Under the pieces are notes generated by a model that ran no database searches, was not told the origin of the DNA, and was given only the letters and a program-made list of their open reading frames with translations. The translations under genes and the position numbers were made by a program. 64,000 bases of DNA from Chitinophaga sp. YR573 (GTDB lineage Bacteria; Bacteroidota; Bacteroidia; Chitinophagales; Chitinophagaceae), in contig NZ_FOJF01000001.1 in assembly GCF_900110995.1 (NCBI RefSeq), positions 2,373,199 through 2,437,198 on the forward strand. The letters are read 5' to 3'. Below are positions 27,195 through 36,949 of this stretch, one piece after another (position 1 is the first letter of the stretch; every line of letters begins with the position of its first letter).

Positions 27195-28106
27195 ATGCTA
27201 ACAAATAAGCCGACAGCAGTCATTATAGCAAGGTTTCAGACACCGGCCCTTCATGAGGGACACCTTTCACTGATCCGCCAGGTGAAACAAAAACATAACC
27301 GGCTGATCATTGTTTTAGGAGTAAGCCCGGTAAAGGGTAGTCGCAAAAATCCGTTGGACTATTACACCCGCGAACGGATGCTCAAACAGCTGTTTTCAGA
27401 TATCATCATATTACCACTCAGCGATCAGGCAATAGATAAAGTATGGTCTCAGAAACTGGATGATCTGTTATCCAACAACTTCCCGCAGGAAACATTTGTA
27501 CTGTATGGTAGTCGCGATAGTTTCATTCCTTCTTACACCGGCCGTTACAACACGGAAGCATTGCCTCCCGTACAGGACTTTAACGCTACCGCACAAAGGG
27601 AAGCCATCTCTGATAAAGTATTTGATACGGAAGAGTTTCGTGCAGGCGTGATCTATAACACGTACAACCTCTTTCCAAAAGTATATCCTACAGTAGATAT
27701 CGCCCTGTTCCGGCAGAACCGCCGGCAGCTGTTATTAGGCCGCAAGCCGAATGAAGTAGCCTGGAGATTGCCTGGTGGTTTTGCAGACCCTACTGATAAC
27801 AGTTTTGAAATGGCAGCCCGCCGTGAACTACGTGAGGAATGCGGAGAAGTGGAAGCCGGACCTATGCAGTTTGAATTATCGCTGCTGATGGACGACTGGC
27901 GTTATCGCTCTGAAGTAGATAAGATCATCACTACTCTTTTCAGTACAGACCTCCTCTTCGGAGAACCTGCAGCCGCAGACGATCTTGCCGCTATGAGATG
28001 GGTAAATGTAAACGAGATCCCTCAGCTTATTGCACAAGGCGAAATAGTTAGCACCCACATACCCCTGATAGAAAAATTAGCCGAAAAATATTCTACAAAC
28101 GATTAA
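27195..28106 (+). CDS. nadM: Bifunctional NMN adenylyltransferase/Nudix hydrolase
   Basis: A 303-aa fusion. Residues 1 to about 170 form an NMNAT of the archaeal NadM type, with the nucleotide-binding motif ARFQTPALHEGHL and GSRKNPLDYYTRERM. Residues about 175-303 form a Nudix domain (LPGGFADPTDNSF, then ARRELREECGE, one residue longer than the usual box). The first half makes NAD from NMN and ATP; the second probably hydrolyses ADP-ribose. It is 11 bp upstream of nadV, and together they form a two-step nicotinamide-to-NAD pathway. Confidence 0.93.
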   Translation: MLTNKPTAVIIARFQTPALHEGHLSLIRQVKQKHNRLIIVLGVSPVKGSRKNPLDYYTRERMLKQLFSDIIILPLSDQAIDKVWSQKLDDLLSNNFPQETFVLYGSRDSFIPSYTGRYNTEALPPVQDFNATAQREAISDKVFDTEEFRAGVIYNTYNLFPKVYPTVDIALFRQNRRQLLLGRKPNEVAWRLPGGFADPTDNSFEMAARRELREECGEVEAGPMQFELSLLMDDWRYRSEVDKIITTLFSTDLLFGEPAAADDLAAMRWVNVNEIPQLIAQGEIVSTHIPLIEKLAEKYSTND

Positions 28107-28117
28107 AATAAGGAATC

Positions 28118-29533
28118 ATGACAAAGGAAAACATCATTCTCTTAGCCGACGCTTACAAATACTCTCACCACAAACTGTATATACCGGGCACTGAATATAT
28201 TTACTCCTACCTGGAAAGCCGCGGCGGCAAGTTTGAAGAAACCGTTTTCTATGGATTACAGTATCTCCTCATGGAATACCTGCAGGGCGCTGTTATTACT
28301 AAAGAAAAGATTGATGAAGCAGAAGCAACTTTGCTGGAGGTATTTGGCCGCAATGATATCTTCGACCGTAGCAAATTCGAATACATTATAGAGAAACATG
28401 GGGGTCGTTTACCGGTGCGTATCAAAGCAGTACCGGAAGGAACAGTCACTTCTGTAAAGAATGTACTGATGACCATCGAGAATACAGACCCTAACTGTTT
28501 CTGGTTAACCAACTTCCTGGAAACATTACTGATGCAGGTATGGTATCCATGTACGGTGGCTACGCTTTCCAGAGAGATTAAAAAGATAGTACAGCAGTAT
28601 TATACCACTACTGCCAGCGCTGCATCTTTTGCCGGCATCGATTATATACTGAACGACTTTGGTTTCCGTGGCGCCAGCTCTGTAGAAAGTGCGGGATGGG
28701 GCGGTAGCGCTCACCTGATCAGCTTTGCCGGTAGCGATACATTGATTGCGTCTACTTACGCGAAACGTTATTATAACGCACCTGTTGCTCCGGGAGTTTC
28801 TATCCCTGCCACTGAACACTCTATCGTTACGCTGCTGGGAGAGAAAGGGGAACTGGAAATATTCCGTCACATTCTGGATACGTTCCCTACAGGTATTATT
28901 GCCTGCGTATCTGACTCCTACAACATTCTCCGTGCATGTAAAGATTACTGGGGTACTGAACTGAAACAACAGATCCTGAACCGTAAAGGAACATTGGTAA
29001 TACGTCCGGACAGTGGAGATGCTGTACAGACATTGCTGAAAATATTTGAAATCCTGATGCAGGAATTTGGATTTACCCTGAATGAGAAAGGGTATAAAGT
29101 ATTACCACCTCAGGTACGTGTGATTCAGGGTGATGGTATCAGTTACTCTTCCATTCCTGTTATTTACGAAGCATTAAAGAATGCCGGTATCAGTGCTGAA
29201 AACCTGGTGCTGGGTATGGGTGGGGCTTTGCTGCAACGAGTGAACCGTGATACACAGGAATATGCATTGAAATGTTCTTATGCACAGGTAAATGGTAAAG
29301 AAATTAACGTACAGAAGAATCCTTTGGAATTAGATGCAAATGGTAACACGCGCGTTTCTTTCAAGAAATCCAAATATGGCAAACAGGTACTGGTAAAGGA
29401 AAATGGTGTTTTCAAATCTTATGCTCAAAGCGAAGCGCCTCAGTTAGCAGATGAGCTGGTAACTGTATTTGAAAATGGAGAGATTAAAAAACAATACACT
29501 TTTGACGAAATAAAGAAACGAGCAATTATCTGA
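28118..29533 (+). CDS. nadV: Nicotinamide phosphoribosyltransferase
   Basis: A 471-aa full-length NadV/NAMPT. Typical blocks are LADAYKYSHHKLYIPG (residues about 7-22), YSYLESRGG, DFGFRGASSVESAGWGG (about 188-204), GSDTLIA and IRPDSGDAVQTL. It forms NMN from nicotinamide and PRPP; NadM then converts NMN to NAD. Plasmid and phage NAD-salvage cassettes use the same nadV-nadM pair, but here it sits with an NrtR regulator as a chromosomal salvage operon. Confidence 0.95.
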   Translation: MTKENIILLADAYKYSHHKLYIPGTEYIYSYLESRGGKFEETVFYGLQYLLMEYLQGAVITKEKIDEAEATLLEVFGRNDIFDRSKFEYIIEKHGGRLPVRIKAVPEGTVTSVKNVLMTIENTDPNCFWLTNFLETLLMQVWYPCTVATLSREIKKIVQQYYTTTASAASFAGIDYILNDFGFRGASSVESAGWGGSAHLISFAGSDTLIASTYAKRYYNAPVAPGVSIPATEHSIVTLLGEKGELEIFRHILDTFPTGIIACVSDSYNILRACKDYWGTELKQQILNRKGTLVIRPDSGDAVQTLLKIFEILMQEFGFTLNEKGYKVLPPQVRVIQGDGISYSSIPVIYEALKNAGISAENLVLGMGGALLQRVNRDTQEYALKCSYAQVNGKEINVQKNPLELDANGNTRVSFKKSKYGKQVLVKENGVFKSYAQSEAPQLADELVTVFENGEIKKQYTFDEIKKRAII

Positions 29534-29587
29534 TCTGGGCATACTATTCACTAACGAATTCATCACCATCATTTGTCCCCCATTTTC

Positions 29588-29623
29588 ATGCTGTCTCCGG
29601 CCTCCCGGCAGACAGCATTTTTT
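29588..29623 (+). terminator. Terminator after nadV
   Basis: 9-bp perfect stem ATGCTGTCT / AGACAGCAT, with inner CCGG pairing, followed by TTTTTTTATTATT. It lies upstream of the chosen start of the next gene. Confidence 0.85.
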
Positions 29624-29638
29624 TATTATTTTGTGCAG

Positions 29639-31177
29639 ATGTATATACTAATACCTGGCCGACACCATCTTCTTACAGATTTTCAGTTTAAGTACCTGAA
29701 TGGGCTTGTGCAGCGCAGCCTGGAAGGAGAACTGGATATTCAGGGTAAACCAATGTTACCCATGCCTGTTACCGCAATAATATTTGCGGTCACTTCTTCT
29801 AATCATCTGGGTACTAAACGTAACCCCGTTCCTTTTTACTTAAGGGCTATGACGATACAGGAGTTTTCCAGTTATCTGGATGTTCCCGTATTTGTATATG
29901 GAATTGATGATGTGGGGGTTATTGATAACTTCGCTGGTTATACCTTAAAAACTATTAATCATAACAGTGAAGGTTTTCACAAACTAACTCCTGATAATAC
30001 GATTGTAATCTGTTCTACTCCTGTAAAGGATATGTATGCAGAACAAGGCTATCGCGTATTACCGGCAGAATGGGATGTTAATACTCAACAATACACACAG
30101 GTTTTACCATGGGATATTGTGCAGATGATCGTAAAAGCAGATAACTGGAAAAAAGATAAACAGATCCTGGATCTGATGCATCCTGCAGCTTTTAAGGTCT
30201 GGAACCAGTATAATGTTGGAGAGAAAGTACAGCGTATTCTAAAAGACCCTATCATAGGCGCAGACGGAGATCTTACTGCTACGAGAGATTATAATGCTTA
30301 TGTAAAGCAGATGGATGAAATAGCTGCTTTAAAATATCAGGAGACCGCGCCTTATATTCATACCGGGAGAATAGGAGATATTGGCTGTGCAGCTGGTTCC
30401 TGGATAAAGACAGGAAGTGAAGATGAGCGTTTGCATGAGTGTGATTTTTACGGTGTAGAAGTATCAAGGCATTTATTTGATATTTGCCTGCAACGTAAGC
30501 ATAATGGGGATTTTACAAATCCTTCTGTTTTCTTTTCTCAAAAGAATGCAGTAACAAGTCTGGTATTTGATGCTGGAAGCATGAATACCATCCACACGTC
30601 TTCTCTTACCCATGAAATAGAATCTTACGGCAGCAGGGCTGATCTACTTGAATTTATCAATAACCGTTATCAGGAGCTTGCTCCTGGTGGGGTATGGATT
30701 AACAGGGATGTTGTTGGGCCTGATAATAAAGACGAGATCATACTAATGTGGTTAAATGCCAGCGACGGAGAGAACGATACCACAGATCTTGATAAACTGT
30801 CTACAAGAGCTTTATTCACGCGCTTTGCACAGGACTTCCGTCATGCAGAAGGATTCCACTTACCTTATGAATGGGTAACCATACAAGATGAAACCTATTG
30901 CAAATTAAAAATGCAGGACGCCTGTGAGTTCCTGTTTACAAAAGATTATAAAGACAACTGGTTAAGTGAAATGCATGAAACATTCTGTTTCTGGAATTTT
31001 GCCGACTGGCAACAGGCTTTGGAAACCGCCGGTTTCAGAGTAGATAAACTATCCAAACCTTACCGTAACGAATGGATAGTGAAAAACAGATTAGAAGGGA
31101 AAACAAAATTATTCAATACCTCTCTGGAAGAAATCCCTTTCCCCGTATCTCACATGTTATTACTGGCCAGAAAATAA
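29639..31177 (+). CDS. NMNAT-like domain fused to SAM methyltransferase
   Basis: A 512-aa protein starting MYILIPGRHHLLTDFQF; the frame extends to 29573, but the nadV terminator lies in that stretch. Residues 1 to about 165 resemble a nucleotidylyltransferase: GRHHLLTDFQFKYL parallels the NadM motif ARFQTPALHEGHL, and HLGTKRNPVPFYLRAM parallels GSRKNPLDYYTRERM. The catalytic H-x-G-H is not intact, so this half may bind a nucleotide without catalysis. A class I methyltransferase follows: motif I DIGCAAGSW near residue 247, then VEVSRHLFD, then a LAPGGVWINRD block. The substrate is unknown. Its position after nadM-nadV suggests a role tied to NAD or nucleotides. Confidence 0.65.
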   Translation: MYILIPGRHHLLTDFQFKYLNGLVQRSLEGELDIQGKPMLPMPVTAIIFAVTSSNHLGTKRNPVPFYLRAMTIQEFSSYLDVPVFVYGIDDVGVIDNFAGYTLKTINHNSEGFHKLTPDNTIVICSTPVKDMYAEQGYRVLPAEWDVNTQQYTQVLPWDIVQMIVKADNWKKDKQILDLMHPAAFKVWNQYNVGEKVQRILKDPIIGADGDLTATRDYNAYVKQMDEIAALKYQETAPYIHTGRIGDIGCAAGSWIKTGSEDERLHECDFYGVEVSRHLFDICLQRKHNGDFTNPSVFFSQKNAVTSLVFDAGSMNTIHTSSLTHEIESYGSRADLLEFINNRYQELAPGGVWINRDVVGPDNKDEIILMWLNASDGENDTTDLDKLSTRALFTRFAQDFRHAEGFHLPYEWVTIQDETYCKLKMQDACEFLFTKDYKDNWLSEMHETFCFWNFADWQQALETAGFRVDKLSKPYRNEWIVKNRLEGKTKLFNTSLEEIPFPVSHMLLLARK

Positions 31178-31180
31178 AGA

Positions 31181-31204
31181 GGCCGGAGTAGGAATACCCC
31201 GGCC
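31181..31204. terminator. Hairpin between convergent genes
   Basis: GGCCGG / CCGGCC with a 12-nt loop, no T tract. It may separate the methyltransferase gene from the converging RND gene. Confidence 0.35.
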
Positions 31205-31256
31205 ATTTACCTAAACCTACAACTGTTACACTGTTAGAGTAACGATTATCTTATAA

Positions 31257-34200
31257 TTAGTTTAATGCTGCTGCTTTAATTTCCTCCTCAGAAGGAGCCG
31301 ACATTTTCTGACGGATCATACGTTTGGTAGAAGGTTTATTCATTCCCAGACGGTTCATCGCGCTATCCACAATTCTGTACACTACCGGTACTATGATCAG
31401 GGTCAGGAACATGGAGCTTGTCAGACCTCCGATGATTACCCATGCAAGACCATTTTTGATAGCGGATACACCACCGGTTGCCAATGCAATTGGTAACATA
31501 CCGATTACCATCGCAATCGTTGTCATCAGGATCGGGCGGAGACGCGCATGATTCGCGTGAATCAGTGCTTCATTCGTACTCATCCCCTGTTCCTTCATCT
31601 GGTTAGTAAAATCGACCAGAATGATCGCATTTTTCGCCACAAGTCCTATCAGCATAATCATACCCAGGAGACTGAAGATGTTCAGGGTATTGTTAGTAAG
31701 GGCCAGTGCCAGTAATGCACCGATGATTGCCAGAGGGATAGAGAACAATACTACCAGCGGGTAAATATAGTTATCATATAATGCTACCATGATCAGGTAC
31801 ACCAGTACAATAGAGATCATCAATGCTATTCCTATCGTACCAAACGAATCTCCCTGATTTTCCGCATCACCTGCCCAGAGGTAACTGATACCTGCAGGCT
31901 TAGGCAGTTCTGCCAGTTTAGCTGCAAACTCTGCCTGCACAGTACCGCTTGGGCGACCTACAACCAGCGATTTCACTGATACCGACGTATTCTTATCCCT
32001 TCTTTCCAGCTTACTGGGACCGGAACCTTGTGTGATAGTAGCAAACTGCAACAGTTTAACCAGCTGTCCTTTATTATTTAGAAACTCTATATTGGAAACA
32101 TCCTCCAGGTTCTTCCTGTTAAAGTCGTCGAACCGGATGTTTATATCATATTCATAATCTCCCTGTCTGAATTTTATTTTGGAATCATCTGCAGTACCGT
32201 TGAATGCTGTTTGCATAGTTCCTCCTACGCCATCCAGCGTAAGTCCCAGTGCGGACATCTTATCACGATCTACCTGCACATTGATTTCCGGGTTACCATC
32301 TTCTACGGATAACTTCACATCACTTGTACCATCAATTTTTGACAGTACCACCATCGCTTTCTTGGCAAATCCCATTACACTATCCAGCTCAGTACCCATC
32401 ACAACAAGTTCCACAGGTGCTGTCTGTGCCGTACCCATGATACTCACATCCATTGTTTTCACCTTCACACCAGGTAAAACTTTACGGAGTTGTTCTTTGA
32501 TTCTGGCCCCATAAATATCTGCTCCGTCCAGACGCTCTTTAGGATCTACCAGCATTACCGTGATCTCGGCTTTGTATGCAGTTGACTGCGATACACCAAA
32601 ACCATCCTCACTGGTTTGTCCTACGGTAGTGATTAACCGCGTAATTTCTTTTTTAGTGGCAAGATATTTCTCCGCAGTGCGGGTAGCCTGGTTGGTTTGT
32701 TCTACAGATGCATCCTTTGGCATTTCCAGCACAACGATGAACTGTCCGCGGTCACCATTAGGAATGAACTCTCCTCCAATGTATCCTTTACCTACCAGCA
32801 TGAAGGACAGGAATAACAAGCCTACTGCTCCAATCAGCATAATTGCTTTATGATTCAGTGCCCATTTCAGGATGCCAGTCATCCAGTCTGTAAATTTCGA
32901 GAGTTGCTTTTCAAACCACAGGATGAATTTTTCAAAAAGGTTCTTACCAGTGATATGCTCCAGCTTTCCAAATCTTGATGATAGTAATGGAACGATCATA
33001 AAAGAGGCAAGCAAACTAAGCATTGTAGACATCATCACCACTACGCAGAACTGACGGAGAATCATTGATACCAGTCCGCTTGTCAGCGAGATAGGCAGGA
33101 ATACCACCACAATTACGAGTGTAATAGAGGTAACGGTAAAGCCTATTTCTTTTACCCCGTCAAAAGCAGCACGTACACGGTTCTTACCCATTTCCATATG
33201 CCTGTAAATATTCTCCAGTACCACAATCGCATCATCCACCAGGATACCTACCACCAGGGATAAACCCAGCAGGGACATCAGGTTCAGTGAGTAACCCATC
33301 AGCTTTATACCGATGAAAGTTGCTATCAGTGATGCCGGAATAGAGATCATTACGAAGATCGCATTACGGATACTGTGCAGGAATAATAACATTACAAAGG
33401 CTACAAGTACGATCGCAATGATCAGGTCATGAATTACAGAATCAGCAGATTCCAGTGTAAAGTCGGAAGAGTCATTTGCGATAAATAGTTTCAGTTTGCT
33501 GGCACTATAATCTTTTTCGATGCTGGCGATCGCCTTCTTCATTTCTTCACTCACAGTTACGGCATTGGCATCGTTCTGTTTCTGCACCTGTAGGGCGATA
33601 GAACTCACTCCATCCAAACGGGCGAGACGTTCCGCATCTTTCTGTCCGTCCTGCACATCTGCCACATCTTTCAGGCGAACCTGTGTACCATCATCCAGTG
33701 TAGTCAGTACAAGATTACGCAGCTGATCTACATCCTTATATTTACCTGCCAGACGAATCAGCATCTGCTGATCTAATGTTTTTACCTTACCCGTAGGGAA
33801 GTCTAAGTTGGCATTGGTGATGGTCTGACGCAACTGTACAATAGACAGCTTATATGCGTCCAGCTTTTTAGGATCTATATTAATCTGGATCTCACGTTCC
33901 TGTCCACCGATCAGTGTTACCTGTGCAACACCTGGTAAACGGGAAAGTAATGGTTGTATTTTTTTATCTACCAGGTCATAAAATGTTTTGCTATCCATAT
34001 TGGCGGTAGCAGACAATGTCATGATAGGTAAGTCATCCAGAGAGAATTTAGTCAGCGATGGTGCCTTTGCATCTGTAGGCAGATCAGATAATATAGAGTT
34101 TACCTTACGCTGTGCATCCTGCAGGGCAATATCCACATTCGCATCGTTGTTCAATTCTATTGTTACAGTAGATAAACTTTCAGAGGATTTGGAAATGATC

Positions 34201-34436
34201 TTTTTGATCTTCTCCATGGATGCAACTGCATCTTCAATCTTCTTGGTAATTGTACTCTCTACTTCTTTAGGAGAAGCTCCGGGATACACTGTAGCAATTG
34301 TTACTACAGGTGATGTAAACTTTGGCAGTAACTCATAGTTCAGCGATTTATAGCTAATGAACCCCATCAGGGAGAGGACAGTAAACACCACTACCACTAT
34401 GGTCGGCCGCTTTATGGATATTTCAGTGATCTTCAT
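31257..34436 (-). CDS. RND efflux transporter permease (AcrB/MexF-type)
   Basis: A 1059-aa HAE1-family inner-membrane pump with the usual 12-TM, two-large-loop layout. Features seen: an N-terminal TM (PTIVVVVFTVLSLMGFI), VYPGASPKEVE, proton-relay acidic residues in GILVDDAIVVLENIYRH within TM4, and the second-half repeat LIGLVAKNAIILVDF. It expels hydrophobic or amphipathic compounds using proton flow. It is the last gene of the regulator-TolC-adaptor-pump run, 6 bp after the adaptor gene. Confidence 0.95.
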   Translation of the reverse strand: MKITEISIKRPTIVVVVFTVLSLMGFISYKSLNYELLPKFTSPVVTIATVYPGASPKEVESTITKKIEDAVASMEKIKKIISKSSESLSTVTIELNNDANVDIALQDAQRKVNSILSDLPTDAKAPSLTKFSLDDLPIMTLSATANMDSKTFYDLVDKKIQPLLSRLPGVAQVTLIGGQEREIQINIDPKKLDAYKLSIVQLRQTITNANLDFPTGKVKTLDQQMLIRLAGKYKDVDQLRNLVLTTLDDGTQVRLKDVADVQDGQKDAERLARLDGVSSIALQVQKQNDANAVTVSEEMKKAIASIEKDYSASKLKLFIANDSSDFTLESADSVIHDLIIAIVLVAFVMLLFLHSIRNAIFVMISIPASLIATFIGIKLMGYSLNLMSLLGLSLVVGILVDDAIVVLENIYRHMEMGKNRVRAAFDGVKEIGFTVTSITLVIVVVFLPISLTSGLVSMILRQFCVVVMMSTMLSLLASFMIVPLLSSRFGKLEHITGKNLFEKFILWFEKQLSKFTDWMTGILKWALNHKAIMLIGAVGLLFLSFMLVGKGYIGGEFIPNGDRGQFIVVLEMPKDASVEQTNQATRTAEKYLATKKEITRLITTVGQTSEDGFGVSQSTAYKAEITVMLVDPKERLDGADIYGARIKEQLRKVLPGVKVKTMDVSIMGTAQTAPVELVVMGTELDSVMGFAKKAMVVLSKIDGTSDVKLSVEDGNPEINVQVDRDKMSALGLTLDGVGGTMQTAFNGTADDSKIKFRQGDYEYDINIRFDDFNRKNLEDVSNIEFLNNKGQLVKLLQFATITQGSGPSKLERRDKNTSVSVKSLVVGRPSGTVQAEFAAKLAELPKPAGISYLWAGDAENQGDSFGTIGIALMISIVLVYLIMVALYDNYIYPLVVLFSIPLAIIGALLALALTNNTLNIFSLLGMIMLIGLVAKNAIILVDFTNQMKEQGMSTNEALIHANHARLRPILMTTIAMVIGMLPIALATGGVSAIKNGLAWVIIGGLTSSMFLTLIIVPVVYRIVDSAMNRLGMNKPSTKRMIRQKMSAPSEEEIKAAALN

Positions 34437-34442
34437 AGTTGA

Positions 34443-35504
34443 TTATTTTTGCACCATTACTTTAGCACCATCTATCAGGTTGATCTGTCCGCTGGTGATA
34501 ACTGTTTCTCCTTCCTTTAATCCTTCTCTTATTTCTACTTTATCGCCAAAGATGCGACCTGCTATAACTTTACGCAGTTTAGCCGTGTTGTCCTGCATTA
34601 CATATACCTGGTTGCTGTTTACACCACCTACAAAAGCGGTGCGTGCTACCAGTATAGCTGCTGATGCATCAGGCAGATCAAAATGTGCAGTACCGAACAT
34701 CCCGGCTTTCAGTTGTTTACCGCTGATGTTAGCTACTTCCATTTCTATCGGATAGTTCAGTGTATTATCACCTTTGGCTGCAATGAATGTGATACGCCCT
34801 TCATAGGTAACTTCGGGGAATACATTAGTAGTTACATTTACCTTGTCACCTACTTTCAGGGTTACTACCTGTGCTTCCGGTACTGATACCGCCAGTTTCA
34901 AACGGGATACATCTACGATATCAAACAATTTATTACCAATAGAGAGGTAAGCACCCTGCTCTACATATTTTTTATTGATAACACCCTGTATAGGCGCTTT
35001 GATATAAGTATCACTTACACGACGGCTGGCAGCAGTATATTTAGAAGCAGCCAGATCGTATTGCAGTTTCGCATCGTCTACCTGTTTGCGGGTAACACCA
35101 CCTGTCTGAAATGCGCTTTCATATCTTTCTTTATCTACTCTCAGTTGTTCCAGGTTAGCCTTTGCAGATTGTAAATCTGTTCCCAGAATTTCTCCATCTA
35201 TATAACCAATGATCTGTCCCTGTTTTACCACGCTACCCTCGTCTACAGTCAGTTTAGTGATACGTCCTGCAATTTCCGCCAGGTAAGTGAGTTCACGTAC
35301 AGGCGTGAAGTTACCATTGGCCAGGAAGCCTTGTGAGAAATCTGTTTTTGATACTTTTTCTACCAGTACAGGAACATCTCCTGAATTACTTTCTTTTACG
35401 AACTCCGTTTTTGCCAGGTTGGCTTTTTTATTGGCGCCCAGTTTCCACATGATCAGTGCACCAGCTGCTATTACGACTAAGCTCCAGATAATAATTTTTT
35501 TCAT
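34443..35504 (-). CDS. RND periplasmic adaptor (membrane fusion protein)
   Basis: A 353-aa HlyD/AcrA-family protein. An N-terminal signal-anchor (IIIWSLVVIAAGALIMW) is followed by a beta-barrel/lipoyl split around a short helical hairpin: ELTYLAEIAGRITKLTVDEG and VVKQGQIIGYID on one side, DTYIKAPIQGVINKKYVEQG on the other. A C-terminal domain ends GQINLIDGAKVMVQ. It links the RND pump at 31257 to the TolC-like channel at 35536. Confidence 0.93.
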   Translation of the reverse strand: MKKIIIWSLVVIAAGALIMWKLGANKKANLAKTEFVKESNSGDVPVLVEKVSKTDFSQGFLANGNFTPVRELTYLAEIAGRITKLTVDEGSVVKQGQIIGYIDGEILGTDLQSAKANLEQLRVDKERYESAFQTGGVTRKQVDDAKLQYDLAASKYTAASRRVSDTYIKAPIQGVINKKYVEQGAYLSIGNKLFDIVDVSRLKLAVSVPEAQVVTLKVGDKVNVTTNVFPEVTYEGRITFIAAKGDNTLNYPIEMEVANISGKQLKAGMFGTAHFDLPDASAAILVARTAFVGGVNSNQVYVMQDNTAKLRKVIAGRIFGDKVEIREGLKEGETVITSGQINLIDGAKVMVQK

Positions 35505-35535
35505 ATAGATCCAGTATGATGTTTATAGATGTTGA

Positions 35536-36891
35536 TTAGTTCAGGAGACTTTTAAGATTCCCGTTTGATTTAATAATGTCCAGTTCCGCCAGTTTGTATT
35601 GCAGCAGCGCTTCGTTATAATTGTTCTGCGCTTCTGTAAGGGATGTTTCTGAATCTAACAGATCAGTGAGGTTGGCCAGTCCAAGGTTGTAATTATTCTG
35701 TGTAGAATTATATACCTCATTGGCTAAGTCTACGTTCTCTTTCTGTGCCTGTATGGTAGTCAGATTATTCTGTACCTGCAGTTTTGCATTTTCAAACTGT
35801 GTGTTGAGTGCAAGGGCTGTTTCTTCTTTTTGTTTACTCAGCTCTTTCAGCGTTACGCTGGCCTGACTTACACGTGAACGACGGGCAAAACCATCAAAAA
35901 TCGGGATCTTTAAAGTGAGGCTCACATTTGCCATACTATACCAGCTGGCAGTAGAACCACTCCCTTTGAACATATCAAATTTGTTACTGATCCCATTATA
36001 GGAATAGTTACCGGCTAAGGCCAGGGAAGGGTAATATTCTGCTTTGTATGCTTTCTTCTGGAACTCCTGTAACTCTTCCTGTTTCTTCAGCAAGCGGTAT
36101 TCTATCCTGTTATCCAGGTTTACTCCGCCATAATCCAGCGCAGCTACGGCTTTACTTTCTATCTCTTTAAAGGAAGTATGTGGCAGGTCGATGGAAGACG
36201 TCATTGACATACCCATTTGTTGTTTCAGCTGGTTCAGTTGTACCAGGTATTGGTTCTGTGCCTGTGTGCGTTGTGTTTTATAGTTGGTGAGGTTTACGCG
36301 CATACGGTCCAGGTCTATTTTCCTTGCCAGTCCGCTTTCAACCTGAGAGCCGGTGGTGGCTACCAGTTTGCCTATCTTTTCTATATTGGCATCCAGTACG
36401 ATCATTTTTTCGCGGGATACCAGTGTGCTGTAATATAACTGGGTCACATTATAGATAACGGTTTCCTCGCTTTGTGCAGACTGCATACTGTAATATTCTT
36501 CTCCTGCTCTTGCGGCTTTTAAACCGGTAAATACGGATTGATCATATATGGTCTGTGTAAGGGTGCCTGAAGCGGTGATGTTGTGTGTGGTACCCGCTTC
36601 CAGCAGTACTGTTTTACCAGGTTCCTGGATAAGCTCTCCCGGAACGGCCAGTACCTGTTTCTTGATATTGTTGGTATACTGTCCACTGGCATTTACCTGT
36701 GGAAGTGCTTTGGATCTTACTTCGCTTGTTTTGAAACGACCCATATCTTCTTCCATGCGGATACGTGCCAGCTGCTGATTATTGGTAAGTGCGTACTTCA
36801 GGCACTCCTGCAGCGACAGTTCCGACTGCGCATAGGTATTATAGCCCCCTATTCCCACAAGGAGAATAAGCGTTAACATGATCCTTTTCAT
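35536..36891 (-). CDS. TolC-family outer-membrane efflux channel
   Basis: A 451-aa protein with a signal peptide (MKRIMLTLILLVGIGGYNTYAQ) and two OEP repeats of long helices and strands. It opens with LSLQECLKYALTNNQQ, and its second half ends NYNLGLANLTDLLDSETSLTEA, which is typical of the family. It forms the trimeric exit duct for the adjacent adaptor and pump. It lies 58 bp downstream of the second TetR gene; a GAATATTA direct repeat (36926 and 36945) in that gap may be a regulator site. Confidence 0.93.
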   Translation of the reverse strand: MKRIMLTLILLVGIGGYNTYAQSELSLQECLKYALTNNQQLARIRMEEDMGRFKTSEVRSKALPQVNASGQYTNNIKKQVLAVPGELIQEPGKTVLLEAGTTHNITASGTLTQTIYDQSVFTGLKAARAGEEYYSMQSAQSEETVIYNVTQLYYSTLVSREKMIVLDANIEKIGKLVATTGSQVESGLARKIDLDRMRVNLTNYKTQRTQAQNQYLVQLNQLKQQMGMSMTSSIDLPHTSFKEIESKAVAALDYGGVNLDNRIEYRLLKKQEELQEFQKKAYKAEYYPSLALAGNYSYNGISNKFDMFKGSGSTASWYSMANVSLTLKIPIFDGFARRSRVSQASVTLKELSKQKEETALALNTQFENAKLQVQNNLTTIQAQKENVDLANEVYNSTQNNYNLGLANLTDLLDSETSLTEAQNNYNEALLQYKLAELDIIKSNGNLKSLLN

Positions 36892-36949
36892 CCGTATAAT
36901 CTTTGTTTTTTTTGTAGGCGGATTTGAATATTAATAGTTCGTTCGAATA

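Noticed and set aside
29573..29638. Extended start of the methyltransferase fusion protein
   Set aside because: The region is the nadV terminator hairpin and T run; the internal ATG gives a standard nucleotide-binding N-terminus.
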